Assembly: GCA_009925585.1 (NCBI GenBank) | Contig: RFYK01000007.1 | Coordinates: 1-36,102 of the forward strand | DNA length: 36,102 bases | Source: Betaproteobacteria bacterium | GTDB taxonomy: Bacteria > Pseudomonadota > Gammaproteobacteria > Burkholderiales > Burkholderiaceae_C | Direction: 5' to 3' | In this document: in pieces, positions 15,891 through 27,156 of the stretch | How the letters are laid out: every line of letters starts with the position of its first letter | Position numbering within the stretch: position 1 is the first letter of the stretch | Notes under the pieces: model-generated | What the model was told of the DNA's origin: nothing | Database searches by the model: none | The model's input: the letters and a program-made list of their open reading frames with translations, nothing else | Position numbers and translations under genes: made by a program

Positions 15891-16085
15891 ATGTTTCGTT
15901 GGTTGCTGGTGGTGTTTCTTGCCTTGATGCTGATACAAGGGCTCACACCTTGGTTGAACAAGCTGGGGTTTGGTCGGTTGCCGGGCGACTTGCGCTTTCG
16001 CTTGTTCGGGCGCGAATTTTTCATTCCATTGACCACCACCCTCATTTTGAGCATGGTCTGTGCCTTGATCGCAAGGTTAATTTGA
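15891..16085 (+). CDS. DUF2905-type small membrane protein
   Basis: The ATG at 15891 gives 64 residues. A longer frame opens upstream, but it runs inside the methyltransferase gene. Residues 1-20 (MFRWLLVVFLALMLIQGLTP) form one membrane helix. KLGFGRLPGDLRF and the following FGREFFIPL are the conserved DUF2905 centre. A second helix (residues 46-62, PLTTTLILSMVCALIA) ends the protein. The function is unknown; it is predicted to sit in the inner membrane with a short loop between two helices. It begins 8 bases after the methyltransferase stop and is probably in the same transcript. Confidence 0.82.
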   Translation: MFRWLLVVFLALMLIQGLTPWLNKLGFGRLPGDLRFRLFGREFFIPLTTTLILSMVCALIARLI

Positions 16086-16129
16086 CAGGGTTAATATGCC
16101 CAGTTGCGCACCGTCAGAGTAGTTAAAAC

Positions 16130-17383
16130 ATGTTGAATTCATTTCGCCTCAGTCTGCGTTCGATGGCGGTCACTGCCGTGTTGTTGGGGGTCATCGCCGC
16201 CGTGTTCTGGTGGGGCTTTCCTGACCTGCGACGCCAATGGCTGGGCCCCGCTTCGCCAGACACGTCGCCAGCCCCCGAGGCAGGCGGCGCCAAAAAAGGC
16301 GACAAAGCCAAATGGGCGGGTGGGCGGCCTGGCAACAAAGACATGGGTGACAGCAGTGGCAAACCCACACCCGTGAGCACAGGCATGGCCAAGCGCATGG
16401 ACATGGTGTTGACAGTGCAGGCGCTGGGCACCATGACCGCGATGAACACAGCGGTGGTTCGTTCCCAGGTCGATGGCGTGCTCAAGTCATTGCGTTTCAC
16501 GGAAGGTCAGCAAGTTCAAGCGGGTCAGTTGTTGGCGGAAATCGATGCGCGTGCGTTCGAAGCGCAATTGAACCAAGCGTTGGGCCAATTGGCGCGTGAC
16601 AACGCCCAGTTGTTGAATGCACAGTTGGATTTACAGCGCTATCAAGACCTGCTGAAAAAAGACGCTATTGCACGGCAGCAAGTCGAGACCCAAGCGGCCT
16701 TGGTGTCACAACTCCAAGGCACGGTGCAAGCCAACCAAGCGAATGTGGACAACGCCCGATTGCAGCTCTCGCACACCCGCGTGACTGCACCCATCAGTGG
16801 TCGCCTCGGTTTGAAGCAAGCCGAATTAGGCAGTTTGGTGCGGGCGTCAGACCCGAACGGTTTGGTCAGCATCACCCAAACCCAACCGATGGCGGTGGTG
16901 TTTGCAGTGCCCGAAATGCATGTGCCTTTGATCATGCGCAAACTCAAATCGGGACAGGCCTTGCCCGTGCAAGCTTGGGACCGTGACCGCAAACAACGTT
17001 TGGCCAGTGGCCGCGTCAACACCACCGACAACGCCATTGATGTGGCCACCGGCACCCTCAAACTCAAAGCGTCGTTGGACAACCGTGATGGGCAGTTGTT
17101 CCCTAACCAATTCGCGCAAATCGAATTGCAACTGGACACCTTGAAAAACACCTTGGCCGTTCCCTCGGCATCGGTGCAACGTGGCGCACAAGGCAACTTC
17201 GTGTTGGTGGTGCAAGCCGACAGCACGGTCAATGCCGTGCCAGTTCAATTGTTGTCTGCCCAAGATGATTGGCAAGCGGTCAAAGCCGAGGGGCTGAAGG
17301 AAGGTGACAGTGTGGTCACCGATGGCGCAGACAGGTTGCGCTCGGGCAGCAAGGTCGAGGTGGTGAAAGCCACCAAACCATGA
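16130..17383 (+). CDS. mdtA: RND efflux periplasmic adaptor, MdtA type
   Basis: This 417-residue membrane fusion protein links the inner-membrane pump to the outer-membrane channel. Residues 8-29 form an uncleaved anchor or signal ([20 protein letters not shown]). Residues 35-85 are a Pro/Gly/Lys-rich linker. Then come the first lipoyl half ([31 protein letters not shown]), a helical hairpin (about 150-220, rich in Gln, Ala and Leu), the second lipoyl half ([14 protein letters not shown]-like, near 222-235), a beta-barrel region and a C-terminal membrane-proximal domain. Its stop overlaps the MdtB-like start as ATGA. The name follows from the MdtA-B-C order with two RND pumps. Substrates in relatives include bile salts, novobiocin and metals; none is shown here. 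Confidence 0.9.
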   Translation: MLNSFRLSLRSMAVTAVLLGVIAAVFWWGFPDLRRQWLGPASPDTSPAPEAGGAKKGDKAKWAGGRPGNKDMGDSSGKPTPVSTGMAKRMDMVLTVQALGTMTAMNTAVVRSQVDGVLKSLRFTEGQQVQAGQLLAEIDARAFEAQLNQALGQLARDNAQLLNAQLDLQRYQDLLKKDAIARQQVETQAALVSQLQGTVQANQANVDNARLQLSHTRVTAPISGRLGLKQAELGSLVRASDPNGLVSITQTQPMAVVFAVPEMHVPLIMRKLKSGQALPVQAWDRDRKQRLASGRVNTTDNAIDVATGTLKLKASLDNRDGQLFPNQFAQIELQLDTLKNTLAVPSASVQRGAQGNFVLVVQADSTVNAVPVQLLSAQDDWQAVKAEGLKEGDSVVTDGADRLRSGSKVEVVKATKP

Positions 17384-20300
17384 ACCTGTCGGCGTTGTTC
17401 ATCCGACGCCCGGTTGCCACATCGTTGCTGATGTTGGCGTTGCTGCTGTCAGGGGCACTGGCCTACCGTTTTTTGCCGGTGGCTTCCTTGCCCCAAGTAG
17501 ATTACCCGACGGTACAAGTCAGCACCTTGTACCCCGGTGCCAGCCCCAATGTGATGACCGCGTCGGTCACAGCACCGTTGGAAAAACAATTTGGGCAAAT
17601 GCCGGGCTTGGCCTTGATGACCTCGGTCAGTTCCGGCGGTGCCTCCGTCATCACCTTGCGTTTTTCACTCAAGTTGCCCTTGGATGTGGCTGAGCAACAA
17701 GTGCAGGCGGCGATCAACGCCAGTGCCAATTTCTTGCCCGCTGATTTGCCCATGCCACCGAGTTACAGCAAGGTCAATCCGGCGGATGCGCCGATCATGA
17801 CCTTGGCCGTCAGCGCACCAGACATGCCGCTGACCTTGGTGCATGACTTGGTGGAAAACCGTTTGGCGATGCGTTTGTCCCAAGTCAGTGGCGTGGGCTT
17901 GGTCGGCATCGCAGGCGGTCAACGACCCGCTGTACGGGTGCAAGTCAACCCGCAAGCCTTGGCCGCGGCCGGTTTGTCGCTGGAAGATGTGCGTAACGCG
18001 ATCAACCTGTCGAATGTGAACATGGCCAAAGGCAATTTGGATGGCGCAGCCCGCGCGTCCACTTTGGATGCAAACGACCAGTTGCGTTCACCCAAAGACT
18101 ATTCGCAGTTGGTGTTGGCCTTTGTCAGAGGCAGCCCCTTGCGCTTGGGCGACGTGGCTGACGTGGTGGAAGCGCCGCAAAACAACCGGCTTGCTGCGTG
18201 GGCCGACAACACGCCAGCCATCATCGTCAACATACAGCGACAACCTGGCGCGAACGTGATCGAGACCGTGGAGCGCATCCAACAGCAATTGCCTGCGTTG
18301 CGCGAAGCCATGCCGCCGGGTGTGACGCTGCAAGTGCTGACCGATCGAACTGTCACCATTCGCGCATCGGTTCGGGATGTGCAATTTGAACTGTTGTTGT
18401 CGATTGCCTTGGTGGTGATGGTGATTTTTTTGTTTCTGCGAAGTGCCTCAGCGACGCTGATACCTGCGGTGGTGGTGCCGCTGTCCTTGGTTGGCACGTT
18501 TGGCGTGATGTACTTGGCTGGTTTTTCGATCAATAACCTGACCTTGATGGCCCTGACCGTGGCCACGGGGTTTGTGGTGGATGACGCGATTGTGATGATC
18601 GAAAACATCGCAAGGTATTTGCAAGACCCCAACAAACCCATGCAGCCGATGCAAGCCGCCCTTGAAGGGGCGCGACAAATTGGCTTCACCATCATTTCGC
18701 TCACTTTTTCATTGGTGGCCGTGTTGATTCCGTTGTTGTTCATGGGTGATGTGGTGGGACGCTTGTTCCATGAATTTGCCATCACGTTGGCGGTGGCCAT
18801 TTTGATTTCTGCGGTCGTGTCACTCACGCTCACACCCATGATGTGCGCCCATGTGCTGCGTCCGTTGTCAGGCGCATCTGCGTCAGGCGCGGGCATGCAC
18901 ACCACCCCGGCTTGGTTGTCTTGGGCGATAGCGCGCTATGCCAGCGCGTTGCACAACGTGTTGAACCGGCCTTGGCAAACCTTGGCTGTGTTTGCCTTGA
19001 CCGTGGTGGCCACGGTGGCTGTGTACTTGGCCATGCCCAAAGGTTTTTTCCCTTTGCAAGACACCGGTGCGGTGCAAGTCATCACCGAGGCCACGCAAGC
19101 CACGTCATTTGCCGCCATGTCAGAAAAGCAACAAGCCTTGGCAGAGGTGTTGCTGAAAGACCCTGCCGTGCAAAGCTTGAGTTCTTTCATTGGTGTGGAT
19201 GGCCCAAACACCACGTTGAATACCGGCCGCATGACGTTGAATTTGGTGCCCAAGTCGCAGCGTGATGCGCCCTTGCCTGACATATTGCATCGGTTGTCGC
19301 AAGCCGCCATGGGCATCAGCGGCATGCGCATGTATTTGCAACCTTTGCAAGACCTCACGTTGGAGGATCGGGTGGCACGCACCCAGTACCGTTTTTTGCT
19401 GAGTGGCCCCGACAGCGAGGCCGTGGGTCTGTGGTCGCAGCGCTTGTCAGAGCGTTTGCGCGAACACCCGGCATTGCGGGATGTGGCAAGTGATTGGCAA
19501 GACCAAGGGCTGCAAGCCTATGTGAAGATTGATCGCGATGCGGCCAGTCGCTTGGGTGTGTCAGTGGCTGCGGTGGACAACGCGCTCTACAACGCCTTTG
19601 GTCAACGCTTGGTGTCCACCATCTTCACGCAAAGCAACCAATACCGGGTGGTGCTGGAAGTCCATCCGGCGCACCGCATCGGGCCTGCCTCGCTGGCGAG
19701 CTTGCTGGTGCCTTCACTCAATGGGGCACAAGTGCCGCTCAGCAGTGTGGCCAGCATCGAGCAGCGCAGCAGTGTGTTGAGCGAAGTGCATGTGAACCAG
19801 TTTCCTGCGGTGACTTTGTCGTTCCAATTGGCACCAGGTGTGTCACTGGGCGAAGCGGTGTCTGCGATCGATGGGGAATGGCAACACATGAAAGCACAAG
19901 CCTCAGTGCCCGACAGCATCGAGTCGAGGTTTGAAGGCGCTGCCATGGCGTTTCAAGCATCCTTGCGCCACAACCTGTGGTTGATGCTGGCGGCCGTGGT
20001 GACCATGTACATCGTGCTGGGCGTGTTGTATGAAAGTTATCTTCACCCCATCACCATTTTGTCCACATTGCCCTCCGCCACATTGGGTGCGTTGTTGGCT
20101 TTGTGGTTGGCGCGCATGGACATCAGTTTGATCGCCGTGATTGGCATCATTTTGTTGATTGGCATCGTCAAGAAAAATGCCATCATGATGATTGACTTTG
20201 CGCTGGATGCCGAACGCCATCAAGGCTTGTCTGCGCGTGACGCGATCGAGCAGGCCTGCTTGTTACGCTTTCGCCCGATTTTGATGACCACCTTGTGCGC

Positions 20301-20484
20301 GTTACTGGGTGCGCTGCCATTGATGTTGGGCAATGGGGTCGGCAGTGAATTGCGTCAACCGCTGGGCGTGACCTTGGTGGGTGGTTTGATCGTCAGCCAG
20401 TGGCTGACCTTGTTCACCACGCCAGTGATTTACCTGATGCTCGGGCGTTGGGGTGCGATGCGCACGCCGTCGGTGTCCGCATGA
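17380..20484 (+). CDS. mdtB: RND efflux transporter, MdtB type
   Basis: This 1034-residue inner-membrane proton-drug antiporter has the normal RND layout: TM1 ([21 protein letters not shown] at the start), a large periplasmic porter domain, TM2-6, a second periplasmic domain and TM7-12. MPGASP-like [18 protein letters not shown] is the family's porter motif. TM4 carries [13 protein letters not shown] with the two proton-relay aspartates. TM10-11 has [15 protein letters not shown]. It resembles MdtB rather than AcrB in the start [12 protein letters not shown] and in the paired second pump gene. MdtB and MdtC form B2C heterotrimers in E. coli, and the proton relay of MdtB is the essential one there. 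The gene overlaps both neighbours by ATGA. Confidence 0.93.
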   Translation: MNLSALFIRRPVATSLLMLALLLSGALAYRFLPVASLPQVDYPTVQVSTLYPGASPNVMTASVTAPLEKQFGQMPGLALMTSVSSGGASVITLRFSLKLPLDVAEQQVQAAINASANFLPADLPMPPSYSKVNPADAPIMTLAVSAPDMPLTLVHDLVENRLAMRLSQVSGVGLVGIAGGQRPAVRVQVNPQALAAAGLSLEDVRNAINLSNVNMAKGNLDGAARASTLDANDQLRSPKDYSQLVLAFVRGSPLRLGDVADVVEAPQNNRLAAWADNTPAIIVNIQRQPGANVIETVERIQQQLPALREAMPPGVTLQVLTDRTVTIRASVRDVQFELLLSIALVVMVIFLFLRSASATLIPAVVVPLSLVGTFGVMYLAGFSINNLTLMALTVATGFVVDDAIVMIENIARYLQDPNKPMQPMQAALEGARQIGFTIISLTFSLVAVLIPLLFMGDVVGRLFHEFAITLAVAILISAVVSLTLTPMMCAHVLRPLSGASASGAGMHTTPAWLSWAIARYASALHNVLNRPWQTLAVFALTVVATVAVYLAMPKGFFPLQDTGAVQVITEATQATSFAAMSEKQQALAEVLLKDPAVQSLSSFIGVDGPNTTLNTGRMTLNLVPKSQRDAPLPDILHRLSQAAMGISGMRMYLQPLQDLTLEDRVARTQYRFLLSGPDSEAVGLWSQRLSERLREHPALRDVASDWQDQGLQAYVKIDRDAASRLGVSVAAVDNALYNAFGQRLVSTIFTQSNQYRVVLEVHPAHRIGPASLASLLVPSLNGAQVPLSSVASIEQRSSVLSEVHVNQFPAVTLSFQLAPGVSLGEAVSAIDGEWQHMKAQASVPDSIESRFEGAAMAFQASLRHNLWLMLAAVVTMYIVLGVLYESYLHPITILSTLPSATLGALLALWLARMDISLIAVIGIILLIGIVKKNAIMMIDFALDAERHQGLSARDAIEQACLLRFRPILMTTLCALLGALPLMLGNGVGSELRQPLGVTLVGGLIVSQWLTLFTTPVIYLMLGRWGAMRTPSVSA
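20149..20184 (+). repeat. 36-base direct repeat, copy 1 (in mdtB)
   Basis: The 36 bases here, coding [12 protein letters not shown], are identical to 23193-23228 in mdtC. The copies are 3044 bases apart in the same orientation and reading frame. The match is explained by conservation of the TM10 motif plus shared codon choice, perhaps kept alike by gene conversion. Confidence 0.85.
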
Positions 20485-23400
20485 ACCTGTCGGCGGTGTT
20501 CATCGACAGGCCGGTCGCGACCACCTTGTTGAGTGTGGGCGTGGCCATCGCCGGCGTGTTGTCATTCGCTTTGTTGCCGGTGGCGCCGTTGCCGCAAGTG
20601 GAATACCCAGCCATTTCTGTGCAAGCCAGCATGCCGGGTGCGAGCCCTGAAACCATGGCCGCGACGGTTGCTACGCCGCTTGAGCGTGCGTTGGGCAGCA
20701 TTGCTGGTGTGAATGAGATGACCTCGACCTCGTCACAAGGCAGCACCCGCATCAGCTTGCAGTTCGATTTGGAGCGAGATATCAACGGTGCCGCCCGAGA
20801 TGTGCAGGCCGCCATCAATTTGGCGCAGCCCTTGTTGCCCAGCGGCATGCCCAGTCGCCCCTCGTACCGCAAGGTCAATCCCGCTGAAAGCCCGATGTTG
20901 ATCATCGCGCTCACCTCCACCCAGTTTTCGCGCGCCGACATGGTTGACGTGGCGTCCACTGTGTTGGTGCAACGGCTCTCTCAAGTAGACGGCGTGGGTC
21001 AAGTCACCATCGGCGGCGGCGCGCTGCCTGCGGTTCGCGTGGCGGTGCAACCTGACCGTTTATCGGCATACGGGTTGTCGCTGGAACAGGTGCGACAAAC
21101 TTTGGTGGCTGGTAACGCACACCGCCCCAAAGGCATGTTGGAAGACGCGCAACAAGCATGGCAAATCGAAGCCAATGACCAAGCTTACACGCCAGCTGAT
21201 TTCGCGGGGCTGGTGATCCGTTATCAAAACAACCGTGCCGTGCGGGTGCAAGATGTGGCGCAGGTCAGTGAGGCCATGCAAGATGTGCGCACTGATGGCA
21301 TTTCACAGGGCAAACCAGCGGTGTTGTTGGTGCTGTATCAGCAACCGGGAGCGAATGTGATCCAAGCGGTCGATGCGGTGCGTCGCTTGTTGCCTTCGTT
21401 GCAAAAAGACGTGCCAAGCGGCATGGCGATGGAAGTGGTGTCTGACCGTACCCCGACCATTCGGGGTTCACTGGCTGAGATCCAGAAGTCGCTGGCCATG
21501 TCCATGGGCTTGGTGATTTTGGTGGTGGCGCTCTTTTTAAGACGTTGGCGCACCGCGCTCATTCCCGCCGTGGCCGTGCCTTTGTCGTTGGCAGGCACTT
21601 GCGCGGTGATGTATTTGTTCAACTTCAGTTTGAACAATTTGAGCTTGATGGCGTTGACGATTGCAACCGGGTTTGTGGTCGACGATGCCATTGTGGTGCT
21701 TGAACACATCACGCGCTTGCGAGAACGCGGCATGCCGCTGCACCAAGCGGTACGGCAAGGCAGTCGCGACATCGGATTCACGGTGGTGGCCATCAGTGTG
21801 TCGTTGGTGGCGGTGTTCATCCCCATTTTGTTCATGGGCGGTGTGTTGGGTCGCTTGTTCCATGAATTTGCGGTGGTGATGACCGCCGCGGTATTGATGT
21901 CGCTGCTGGTGTCGTTGACCACCACACCCATGATGTGCGCGAAGTGGTTGCCTGCCGAACCGATGGCGGTCACACCGCGCAGACGACAGCCCATGGTTCG
22001 TTGGTATCGCCGCAGTCTGGCTTGGACCCTGCGACACCAGTGGCTGATGTGGTTGGTGTTGCTCGCCACCGTGTTGCTCAACGTCAGCTTGTACCGCGCC
22101 ATCCCCAAAGGGTTTTTCCCGCAACAAGACACGGGTCGTATCAACGGTTACATCCGCGCAGACCAGAGTTCGTCTTTTCAAGCGATGCAACAACGCTTGC
22201 ACAGCATGTTGGCCATTGTTCAAGCCGACCCGGCGGTGCTCAATGTCACCGGCTTCACCGGCAACAGCCAACGCAACGCCGCGCAAATGTTCATGACTTT
22301 GAAACCACGCAACGAGCGTGACGCGAGCGCAGACGAAGTGGTCAAGCGATTGCGCGCGAAATTGTCCAAAGAACCGGGCGCGCGTTTGTTCATGACGCCT
22401 GTGCAGGATTTGCGCATCGGTGCACGCGCTGGGGGCTCACAATTTGAATACACCATCAAGGCCGATGAACTGGCGCAGTTGCGTGAATGGGAACCCAAGA
22501 TCAGGCGAGCATTGGCCAAGCTCAAAGAACTTGAAGACATCAACAATGACTACGAGGACCGTGGTTTGCAAACCTCCATCGTCATCGACCGTGATGCGCT
22601 GGCCCGTTTGGGGTTGACCATGCGTGATGTCGATGCCACCTTGGCCAATGCATATTCACAGCGACAAGTGAGCACCATTTACAACCCGCTCAATCAATAC
22701 CGGGTGGTGTTGGAGTTGGGCTCGAGTTATTTGCAAAACCCGTCCTCGCTGGACCAGTTGAACGTCATCAACAGCAGGGGGCAAGCCGTGCCTTTGCGCT
22801 CATTTGCGCAGGTGGTGATGACGGGCGCTGCTTTGTCGGTGTCGCATGATGCCGGTGTGCCGTCGGACACGTTCAGTTTCAGTTTGGCGCCCGGGGTGAG
22901 TTTGTCGCAAGCCACCGAGGCCATCCACGACACTGTCGCGCAATTGCATTTGCCTGTGTCGGTGCGAGGCGGGTTTGCAGGCACTGCCAACGCGTTTGAA
23001 AAATCGCTGAAAACCCAACCCTTGTTGTTGCTGGCCGCGTTGCTCACTTTGTACTTGGTGCTGGGTGTGTTGTATGAAAGTTTGTTGCACCCCTTGACCA
23101 TTTTGTCGAGTTTGCCGTCGGCTGGGGTAGGGGCGTTGTTGACGCTGACTTGGTTTGACATGGAGTTCAGTGTGATTGCCATGATCGGTGTGATTTTGTT
23201 GATTGGCATCGTCAAGAAAAATGCCATCTTGATGATCGATGTGGCACTGCAAACCCAACGCCGTGGCCGCAGTGCCGCGCAGTCGATTTTCATGGCAGCG
23301 CAATCGCGCTTGCGACCGATTTTGATGACCACGGTGGCAGCCATGTTGGGTGCCATTCCGCTGGCCTGGGCTTATGGCGTGGGTGCAGAAATGCGTCAAC

Positions 23401-23570
23401 CCTTGGGCTTGTCCGTGTTGGGTGGCTTGCTGTTGAGCCAGTTGCTCACGCTCTACACGACCCCGATTGTGTTTGTGGGGCTTGAACACGCCAAGGCTTG
23501 GACAGGTGGACTTTTTGGGCGAGGTGCGCGCAGGCACAATCCATCAACGATGAATGGAACTGTTGCATGA
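20481..23570 (+). CDS. mdtC: RND efflux transporter, MdtC type
   Basis: The ATG at 20481 gives [19 protein letters not shown] and 1029 residues; a longer frame upstream lies inside mdtB. Layout is the RND repeat, with [18 protein letters not shown] in the porter domain, [13 protein letters not shown] in TM4, and [15 protein letters not shown] in TM10-11. [14 protein letters not shown] and [14 protein letters not shown] match MdtC-type pumps. It probably makes a heterotrimer with the MdtB-like protein. Thirty-six consecutive bases near the TM10 motif are identical to those in mdtB, and the two genes start with the same 15 bases, so they are clear paralogues. The stop overlaps the outer-membrane factor start as ATGA. 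Confidence 0.93.
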   Translation: MNLSAVFIDRPVATTLLSVGVAIAGVLSFALLPVAPLPQVEYPAISVQASMPGASPETMAATVATPLERALGSIAGVNEMTSTSSQGSTRISLQFDLERDINGAARDVQAAINLAQPLLPSGMPSRPSYRKVNPAESPMLIIALTSTQFSRADMVDVASTVLVQRLSQVDGVGQVTIGGGALPAVRVAVQPDRLSAYGLSLEQVRQTLVAGNAHRPKGMLEDAQQAWQIEANDQAYTPADFAGLVIRYQNNRAVRVQDVAQVSEAMQDVRTDGISQGKPAVLLVLYQQPGANVIQAVDAVRRLLPSLQKDVPSGMAMEVVSDRTPTIRGSLAEIQKSLAMSMGLVILVVALFLRRWRTALIPAVAVPLSLAGTCAVMYLFNFSLNNLSLMALTIATGFVVDDAIVVLEHITRLRERGMPLHQAVRQGSRDIGFTVVAISVSLVAVFIPILFMGGVLGRLFHEFAVVMTAAVLMSLLVSLTTTPMMCAKWLPAEPMAVTPRRRQPMVRWYRRSLAWTLRHQWLMWLVLLATVLLNVSLYRAIPKGFFPQQDTGRINGYIRADQSSSFQAMQQRLHSMLAIVQADPAVLNVTGFTGNSQRNAAQMFMTLKPRNERDASADEVVKRLRAKLSKEPGARLFMTPVQDLRIGARAGGSQFEYTIKADELAQLREWEPKIRRALAKLKELEDINNDYEDRGLQTSIVIDRDALARLGLTMRDVDATLANAYSQRQVSTIYNPLNQYRVVLELGSSYLQNPSSLDQLNVINSRGQAVPLRSFAQVVMTGAALSVSHDAGVPSDTFSFSLAPGVSLSQATEAIHDTVAQLHLPVSVRGGFAGTANAFEKSLKTQPLLLLAALLTLYLVLGVLYESLLHPLTILSSLPSAGVGALLTLTWFDMEFSVIAMIGVILLIGIVKKNAILMIDVALQTQRRGRSAAQSIFMAAQSRLRPILMTTVAAMLGAIPLAWAYGVGAEMRQPLGLSVLGGLLLSQLLTLYTTPIVFVGLEHAKAWTGGLFGRGARRHNPSTMNGTVA
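23193..23228 (+). repeat. 36-base direct repeat, copy 2 (in mdtC)
   Basis: This is the second copy of the 36-base repeat at 20149-20184. Recombination between the copies would delete 3044 bases and leave a fused pump. Because 3044 is not a multiple of three but both copies code the same residues, each lies in its own gene's frame and a fusion at this point would still read through in frame. Confidence 0.8.
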
Positions 23571-24928
23571 ACCGCTTTACCCGTTATGCATCGATCGGGT
23601 TGACAGCCCTGTGGCTCAGTGGTTGCAGTGGGTTGTTCAAACCTGCCAAATTGCCACCTGCGCCGCCGATGCCTGAGATGCAGCAAACCGAGTTGCCTGC
23701 GAACAGCATCGACCCTGATTGGTGGACGTTGTTCAATGATCCCGTGCTCAACGATTTGCAATCGCAAATGGCATCGGGCAACTTGAACATGCAATTGTTG
23801 GCCGCACGTGTTCGACAAGCCCAAGCCACACTGGCGTCGGCGCAAAGCAGTTTCATGCCCACCGCGTCCGTCAACACCGGTGTCAGTCGGGCGCAAGCGG
23901 CAGGCGGCAGCCCAGCCAATGCGGTCAGTGTCACTGCGCCTGTGAGTTGGGAGTGGGATGTTTGGGGCAGGCTGGATGCCACAGCCACCGCGGCGCAGGC
24001 AGGCGTGCAGGCCAGCCGCGAAGACTTGGCGTTGGCGCGTTTGTCAGCGCAAGCGGGAATGGTGCAAACCTATGTGGCAATCCGCACAGCCGAGCAACAA
24101 GCGGCGGTGTTACAGCAAGCGCTGACGGCCTATGAACGCGCTTTGCAATTGACACGTTACCGCTATGAAGCGGGCGTGGTGTCGGCATCGGATGTCACGC
24201 AAGCGCAGTTGCAAGTCAGTAGCACACAGGCCCAGTTGATTGATGTCAACAGCAGCCGCACCCAGTTGCTGCATTCAGTGGATGTGCTGTTGGGACAAGC
24301 CCCTGGGCAATTGCAATTGCCGACGGCGGCGGCATTGCCGCAGGTGCCTGAATTGCCCGAGGTGGTGGCGGGTTCGTTGCTGCAACGTCGCCCTGATGTG
24401 CGTGCAGCGCAACAACGCGTGTTGTCAGCGCAAGCCAATGCAGGTGCTGCCCAAGCCGCCTTCTTTCCCAGCCTGAGCTTCACGGCGACAGCCGGTTACA
24501 GCAACAACAGCTTGGGCAATTTGTTCAGTGCATCGAACTTGTTGTGGTCCATGGGGCCCAGCTTGGCTTTGAACCTGTTGGATGGCGGCAAACGAAAAGC
24601 GGTGGAGGCCGAGGCATTGGCCGCGCTCGATGCCGCTGGCATCGCTTACAAGCAAACGGTGTTGCAAGGTTTGCAAGAGGTGCAGGATAACTTGGTAGCC
24701 GCTTACCAACTGCAATTGCAAGCACAGGCACAAGCGCAGGCACTGCAAGCAGCACAACGCAATGTGGCCATCACCGAAGCGCAATATGCCGCTGGCACGG
24801 TCAGTTATTTGAACGTGGTGACAGCGCAAACCGCGGCCTTGTCGGCCGAACGCAGTTTGTTGGACATGCAAAGTCGTCGCGTTTTGGCGGTCACCCAGTT
24901 GATGAAGAATTTGGCTGGTCGGTTGTGA
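23567..24928 (+). CDS. Outer-membrane efflux lipoprotein, NodT/OprM type
   Basis: The ATG at 23567 gives 453 residues. [20 protein letters not shown] is a lipoprotein signal with lipobox L-S-G-C and lipidated C20. The mature part has the two repeated TolC-type domains: WWTLFNDPVLNDL (51-63), long helices rich in Ala and Gln, TAPVSWEWDVWGRLDA, RYRYEAGVVSASDVTQAQ-like RYEAGVVSASDVTQ, LLQRRPDVRAAQQRV, and ITEAQYAAGTVSYLNVVTAQ. The last is the second-repeat hallmark. It forms the outer-membrane channel of the pump encoded just upstream; its start overlaps the mdtC stop as ATGA. The set adaptor, two pumps and channel is complete. No regulator adjoins the operon. Confidence 0.92.
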   Translation: MNRFTRYASIGLTALWLSGCSGLFKPAKLPPAPPMPEMQQTELPANSIDPDWWTLFNDPVLNDLQSQMASGNLNMQLLAARVRQAQATLASAQSSFMPTASVNTGVSRAQAAGGSPANAVSVTAPVSWEWDVWGRLDATATAAQAGVQASREDLALARLSAQAGMVQTYVAIRTAEQQAAVLQQALTAYERALQLTRYRYEAGVVSASDVTQAQLQVSSTQAQLIDVNSSRTQLLHSVDVLLGQAPGQLQLPTAAALPQVPELPEVVAGSLLQRRPDVRAAQQRVLSAQANAGAAQAAFFPSLSFTATAGYSNNSLGNLFSASNLLWSMGPSLALNLLDGGKRKAVEAEALAALDAAGIAYKQTVLQGLQEVQDNLVAAYQLQLQAQAQAQALQAAQRNVAITEAQYAAGTVSYLNVVTAQTAALSAERSLLDMQSRRVLAVTQLMKNLAGRL

Positions 24929-24940
24929 ACCATTGCGCCT

Positions 24941-26176
24941 TCAATGTCGGCGTTTCTCCAGTTCGACAGCGATCGCTTTGACGCGGGCTTGTTCGATGCG
25001 CTTGCCCACTTCCATGCCATTCAAACCTTGTTGCATGGCCAGTGCAGACAACGCAGCCGTGTCCACAGACAAGGCCGCATCCAACATGGCTTGCAAATGG
25101 GTTGTCTGCGGATAGTTGCGTTGCTGCAAACCCAAGCGGCCCCTGGCATCGGATTCACAAGCCAATAAGGTGAGCGCAAACCGTTCGGGCCGACGGATCG
25201 CATCGCAACGCACCAGCAACCGCAACAATGCCTCTGCGCCCAGCGACATCGCCCCATGCACATGGCCATGTTCACGCGCCACCACGTCGGCCAATTCACG
25301 GCAATGCACAGGCACACGCAGACGCTCACTCAAACCGCGCAACAAAGTCACACTGCGTTCTTCGTGCCCGATGTGGCGCGGCAACAGCGCCTTGGCTGTC
25401 GTGCCTTTGCCCAAATCGTGGCAAAGCGCCGCAAAACGCACCTCCAATGGCGCATTCACGCGCGCAGTTTCATCCAGCACCATTTCCAGGTGCACGCCGG
25501 TGTCGATCTCGGGATGGTGCTCAACGGGTTGAGGTACGCCATACAAGCGGTGTACTTCAGGCAACAACACGCTCATTGCACCTGACTCGCGCAACACATT
25601 CAACATGCGCGAGGGCATGCTCGCCATCAAGCCTTTGGCCAATTCTTGCCACACCCGTTCGCTGACCAGTGCATCCACTTCACCGGCTTGCACCATGTCT
25701 TGCATCAATGCCATGGTGGACGGGGCCACTGAAAAATCGGGGAAGCGCGCGGCGAGTCGGGCAACGCGCAAGATGCGCACCGGGTCTTCACGAAAGGCAT
25801 CGGTGACATGGCGCAACACTTTGTGTTGCAAATCTTGTTGGCCGCCAAACGGATCAATCAGGTGGCCGTCGTCGGCTTGGGCCATGGCGTTGATGGTCAA
25901 GTCGCGCCGCGCCAAGTCTTCTTCCAAGGTGACTTCAGGCGACGCGTGCACCACGAACCCTTTGTAGCCGGGGGCGGTTTTGCGCTCGGTGCGTGCCAAG
26001 GCATGTTCTTCGTGCGTGTGTGGGTGCAGGAACACCGGGAAATCTTTGCCCACTGGTGTGAACCCCCTGGCAACCATCGCTTCGGGTGTGCTGCCGACCA
26101 CCACCCAATCGCGGTCAGCACCTGCGATGCCCAACATGGCATCTCGCACTGCGCCACCAACGAGGTAGGTTTTCAA
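24941..26176 (-). CDS. cca: Multifunctional CCA-adding tRNA nucleotidyltransferase
   Basis: This 411-residue protein adds or repairs the 3' CCA of tRNAs. The class II nucleotidyltransferase head has YLVGGAVRDAMLG (4-16) and metal-binding D21 and D23 in GADRDWVVVG, then RRDLTINAMA (90-99) and DPVRILRVARLAARF (131-145). The C-terminal half has an HD phosphohydrolase domain, ALCHDLGKGTTAKAL with H253-D254, as in E. coli Cca with its 2'-phosphatase and phosphodiesterase activity. E. coli Cca has 412 residues, so the length is right. It starts 3 bases after the stop of the NDUFA9-like gene on the same strand, so both are likely in one transcript. It ends 12 bases from the efflux operon's last gene, convergent, without a clear terminator between. 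Confidence 0.95.
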   Translation of the reverse strand: MKTYLVGGAVRDAMLGIAGADRDWVVVGSTPEAMVARGFTPVGKDFPVFLHPHTHEEHALARTERKTAPGYKGFVVHASPEVTLEEDLARRDLTINAMAQADDGHLIDPFGGQQDLQHKVLRHVTDAFREDPVRILRVARLAARFPDFSVAPSTMALMQDMVQAGEVDALVSERVWQELAKGLMASMPSRMLNVLRESGAMSVLLPEVHRLYGVPQPVEHHPEIDTGVHLEMVLDETARVNAPLEVRFAALCHDLGKGTTAKALLPRHIGHEERSVTLLRGLSERLRVPVHCRELADVVAREHGHVHGAMSLGAEALLRLLVRCDAIRRPERFALTLLACESDARGRLGLQQRNYPQTTHLQAMLDAALSVDTAALSALAMQQGLNGMEVGKRIEQARVKAIAVELEKRRH

Positions 26177-26179
26177 GGG

Positions 26180-27082
26180 CTACACCTGAGGCTTGAGCGC
26201 AAACACGCTGTCGAGCCTGGCCGCGACTGGGACGCCTAACGCCGACAAGCCAGGTGCATGGCCACTGGCGATGTTGTCAACTTGCATCGAAGCCAAGTTA
26301 TCGCGACTCATCAAGGGTGGCCCGGGCAACATTTCCATGGCCAATGCTTGCAAGTAAGCCATGGCCTCGGGCAGACCCACCACCAGCCTGGGGTGACCCG
26401 CCCAACGCCCAGCGTGTTGCACCAATTCCTTCAATGTGAAAGTTTGAGGGCCCGCCAATTCATATACCTGACCCATGGTGTCGCGGTGCATCAGCGCATG
26501 CACCACGGCTTTGGCCACATCTTGTACCCAAACCGGTTGAAAACGGGTGCGCGCACCCGCCAACGGCACGAACGGTGCCACCGATTGCAAGCGGGCAAAC
26601 AAGTTGATGAACGCATCGTCTTCACCAAAAATGACGCTGGGTCTGAGCACACTCAATTGCAAACCATGAACCACCTCTGATTGCAATGCCGCTTCGCCTT
26701 GCGCCTTGCTGCGTTGGTAGAGCGACGGGCCGTGCAAATCAGCCCCCAAGGCGCTGACATGCACCATGCGCAAGACGCCGGTTTTCACACAGACATGCGC
26801 CAATTGCCGTGGCAACTGCACATGCACTTTGTCAAACAAGGTGCGGTCGCCGTGCAAGATCGCCACCAAATTGACCACGGCATCATGCCCTGGAAGCAAC
26901 GCTTGCAAAGCGGCCATGTCATGCACATTGGCTTGCACCACCGTCACCAAGGGCAACATTTGTACCGAACGCGCAGGCAAGCGTCGCGTGACCACGGTCA
27001 CATGCACACCGGCACGGTTGAGCGCTTCGCACACATGGCGTCCGACAAACCCACTGCCGCCTAACAATAAAACCTGTTTCAT
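26180..27082 (-). CDS. NDUFA9-like NAD(P)-binding protein (atypical SDR)
   Basis: The ATG at 27082 gives MKQVLLLGGSGFVGRHV and 300 residues; an upstream extension of 31 codons has no support. GGSGFVG (8-14) is the dinucleotide-binding loop. VVNLVAILHGDR and VHVSALGADLHGPSLYQRSKAQGE hold the S and Y-x-x-x-K segment. LRPSVIFGEDDAFINLFA and PVWVQDVAKAV are hallmark blocks of the complex I NDUFA9 subunit family and its bacterial relatives. The mammalian protein is a non-catalytic NADPH-binding accessory subunit of complex I. The bacterial role is unclear, perhaps a sugar-nucleotide or ubiquinone-related function. It lies 3 bases upstream of cca. Confidence 0.83.
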   Translation of the reverse strand: MKQVLLLGGSGFVGRHVCEALNRAGVHVTVVTRRLPARSVQMLPLVTVVQANVHDMAALQALLPGHDAVVNLVAILHGDRTLFDKVHVQLPRQLAHVCVKTGVLRMVHVSALGADLHGPSLYQRSKAQGEAALQSEVVHGLQLSVLRPSVIFGEDDAFINLFARLQSVAPFVPLAGARTRFQPVWVQDVAKAVVHALMHRDTMGQVYELAGPQTFTLKELVQHAGRWAGHPRLVVGLPEAMAYLQALAMEMLPGPPLMSRDNLASMQVDNIASGHAPGLSALGVPVAARLDSVFALKPQV

Positions 27083-27156
27083 AGGCACGAATGTAGCCTG
27101 ATTGGCAAATGGCCCGCTCAGACGCGCGTGAAAAAACCATTCGCGATAATCTGTGG

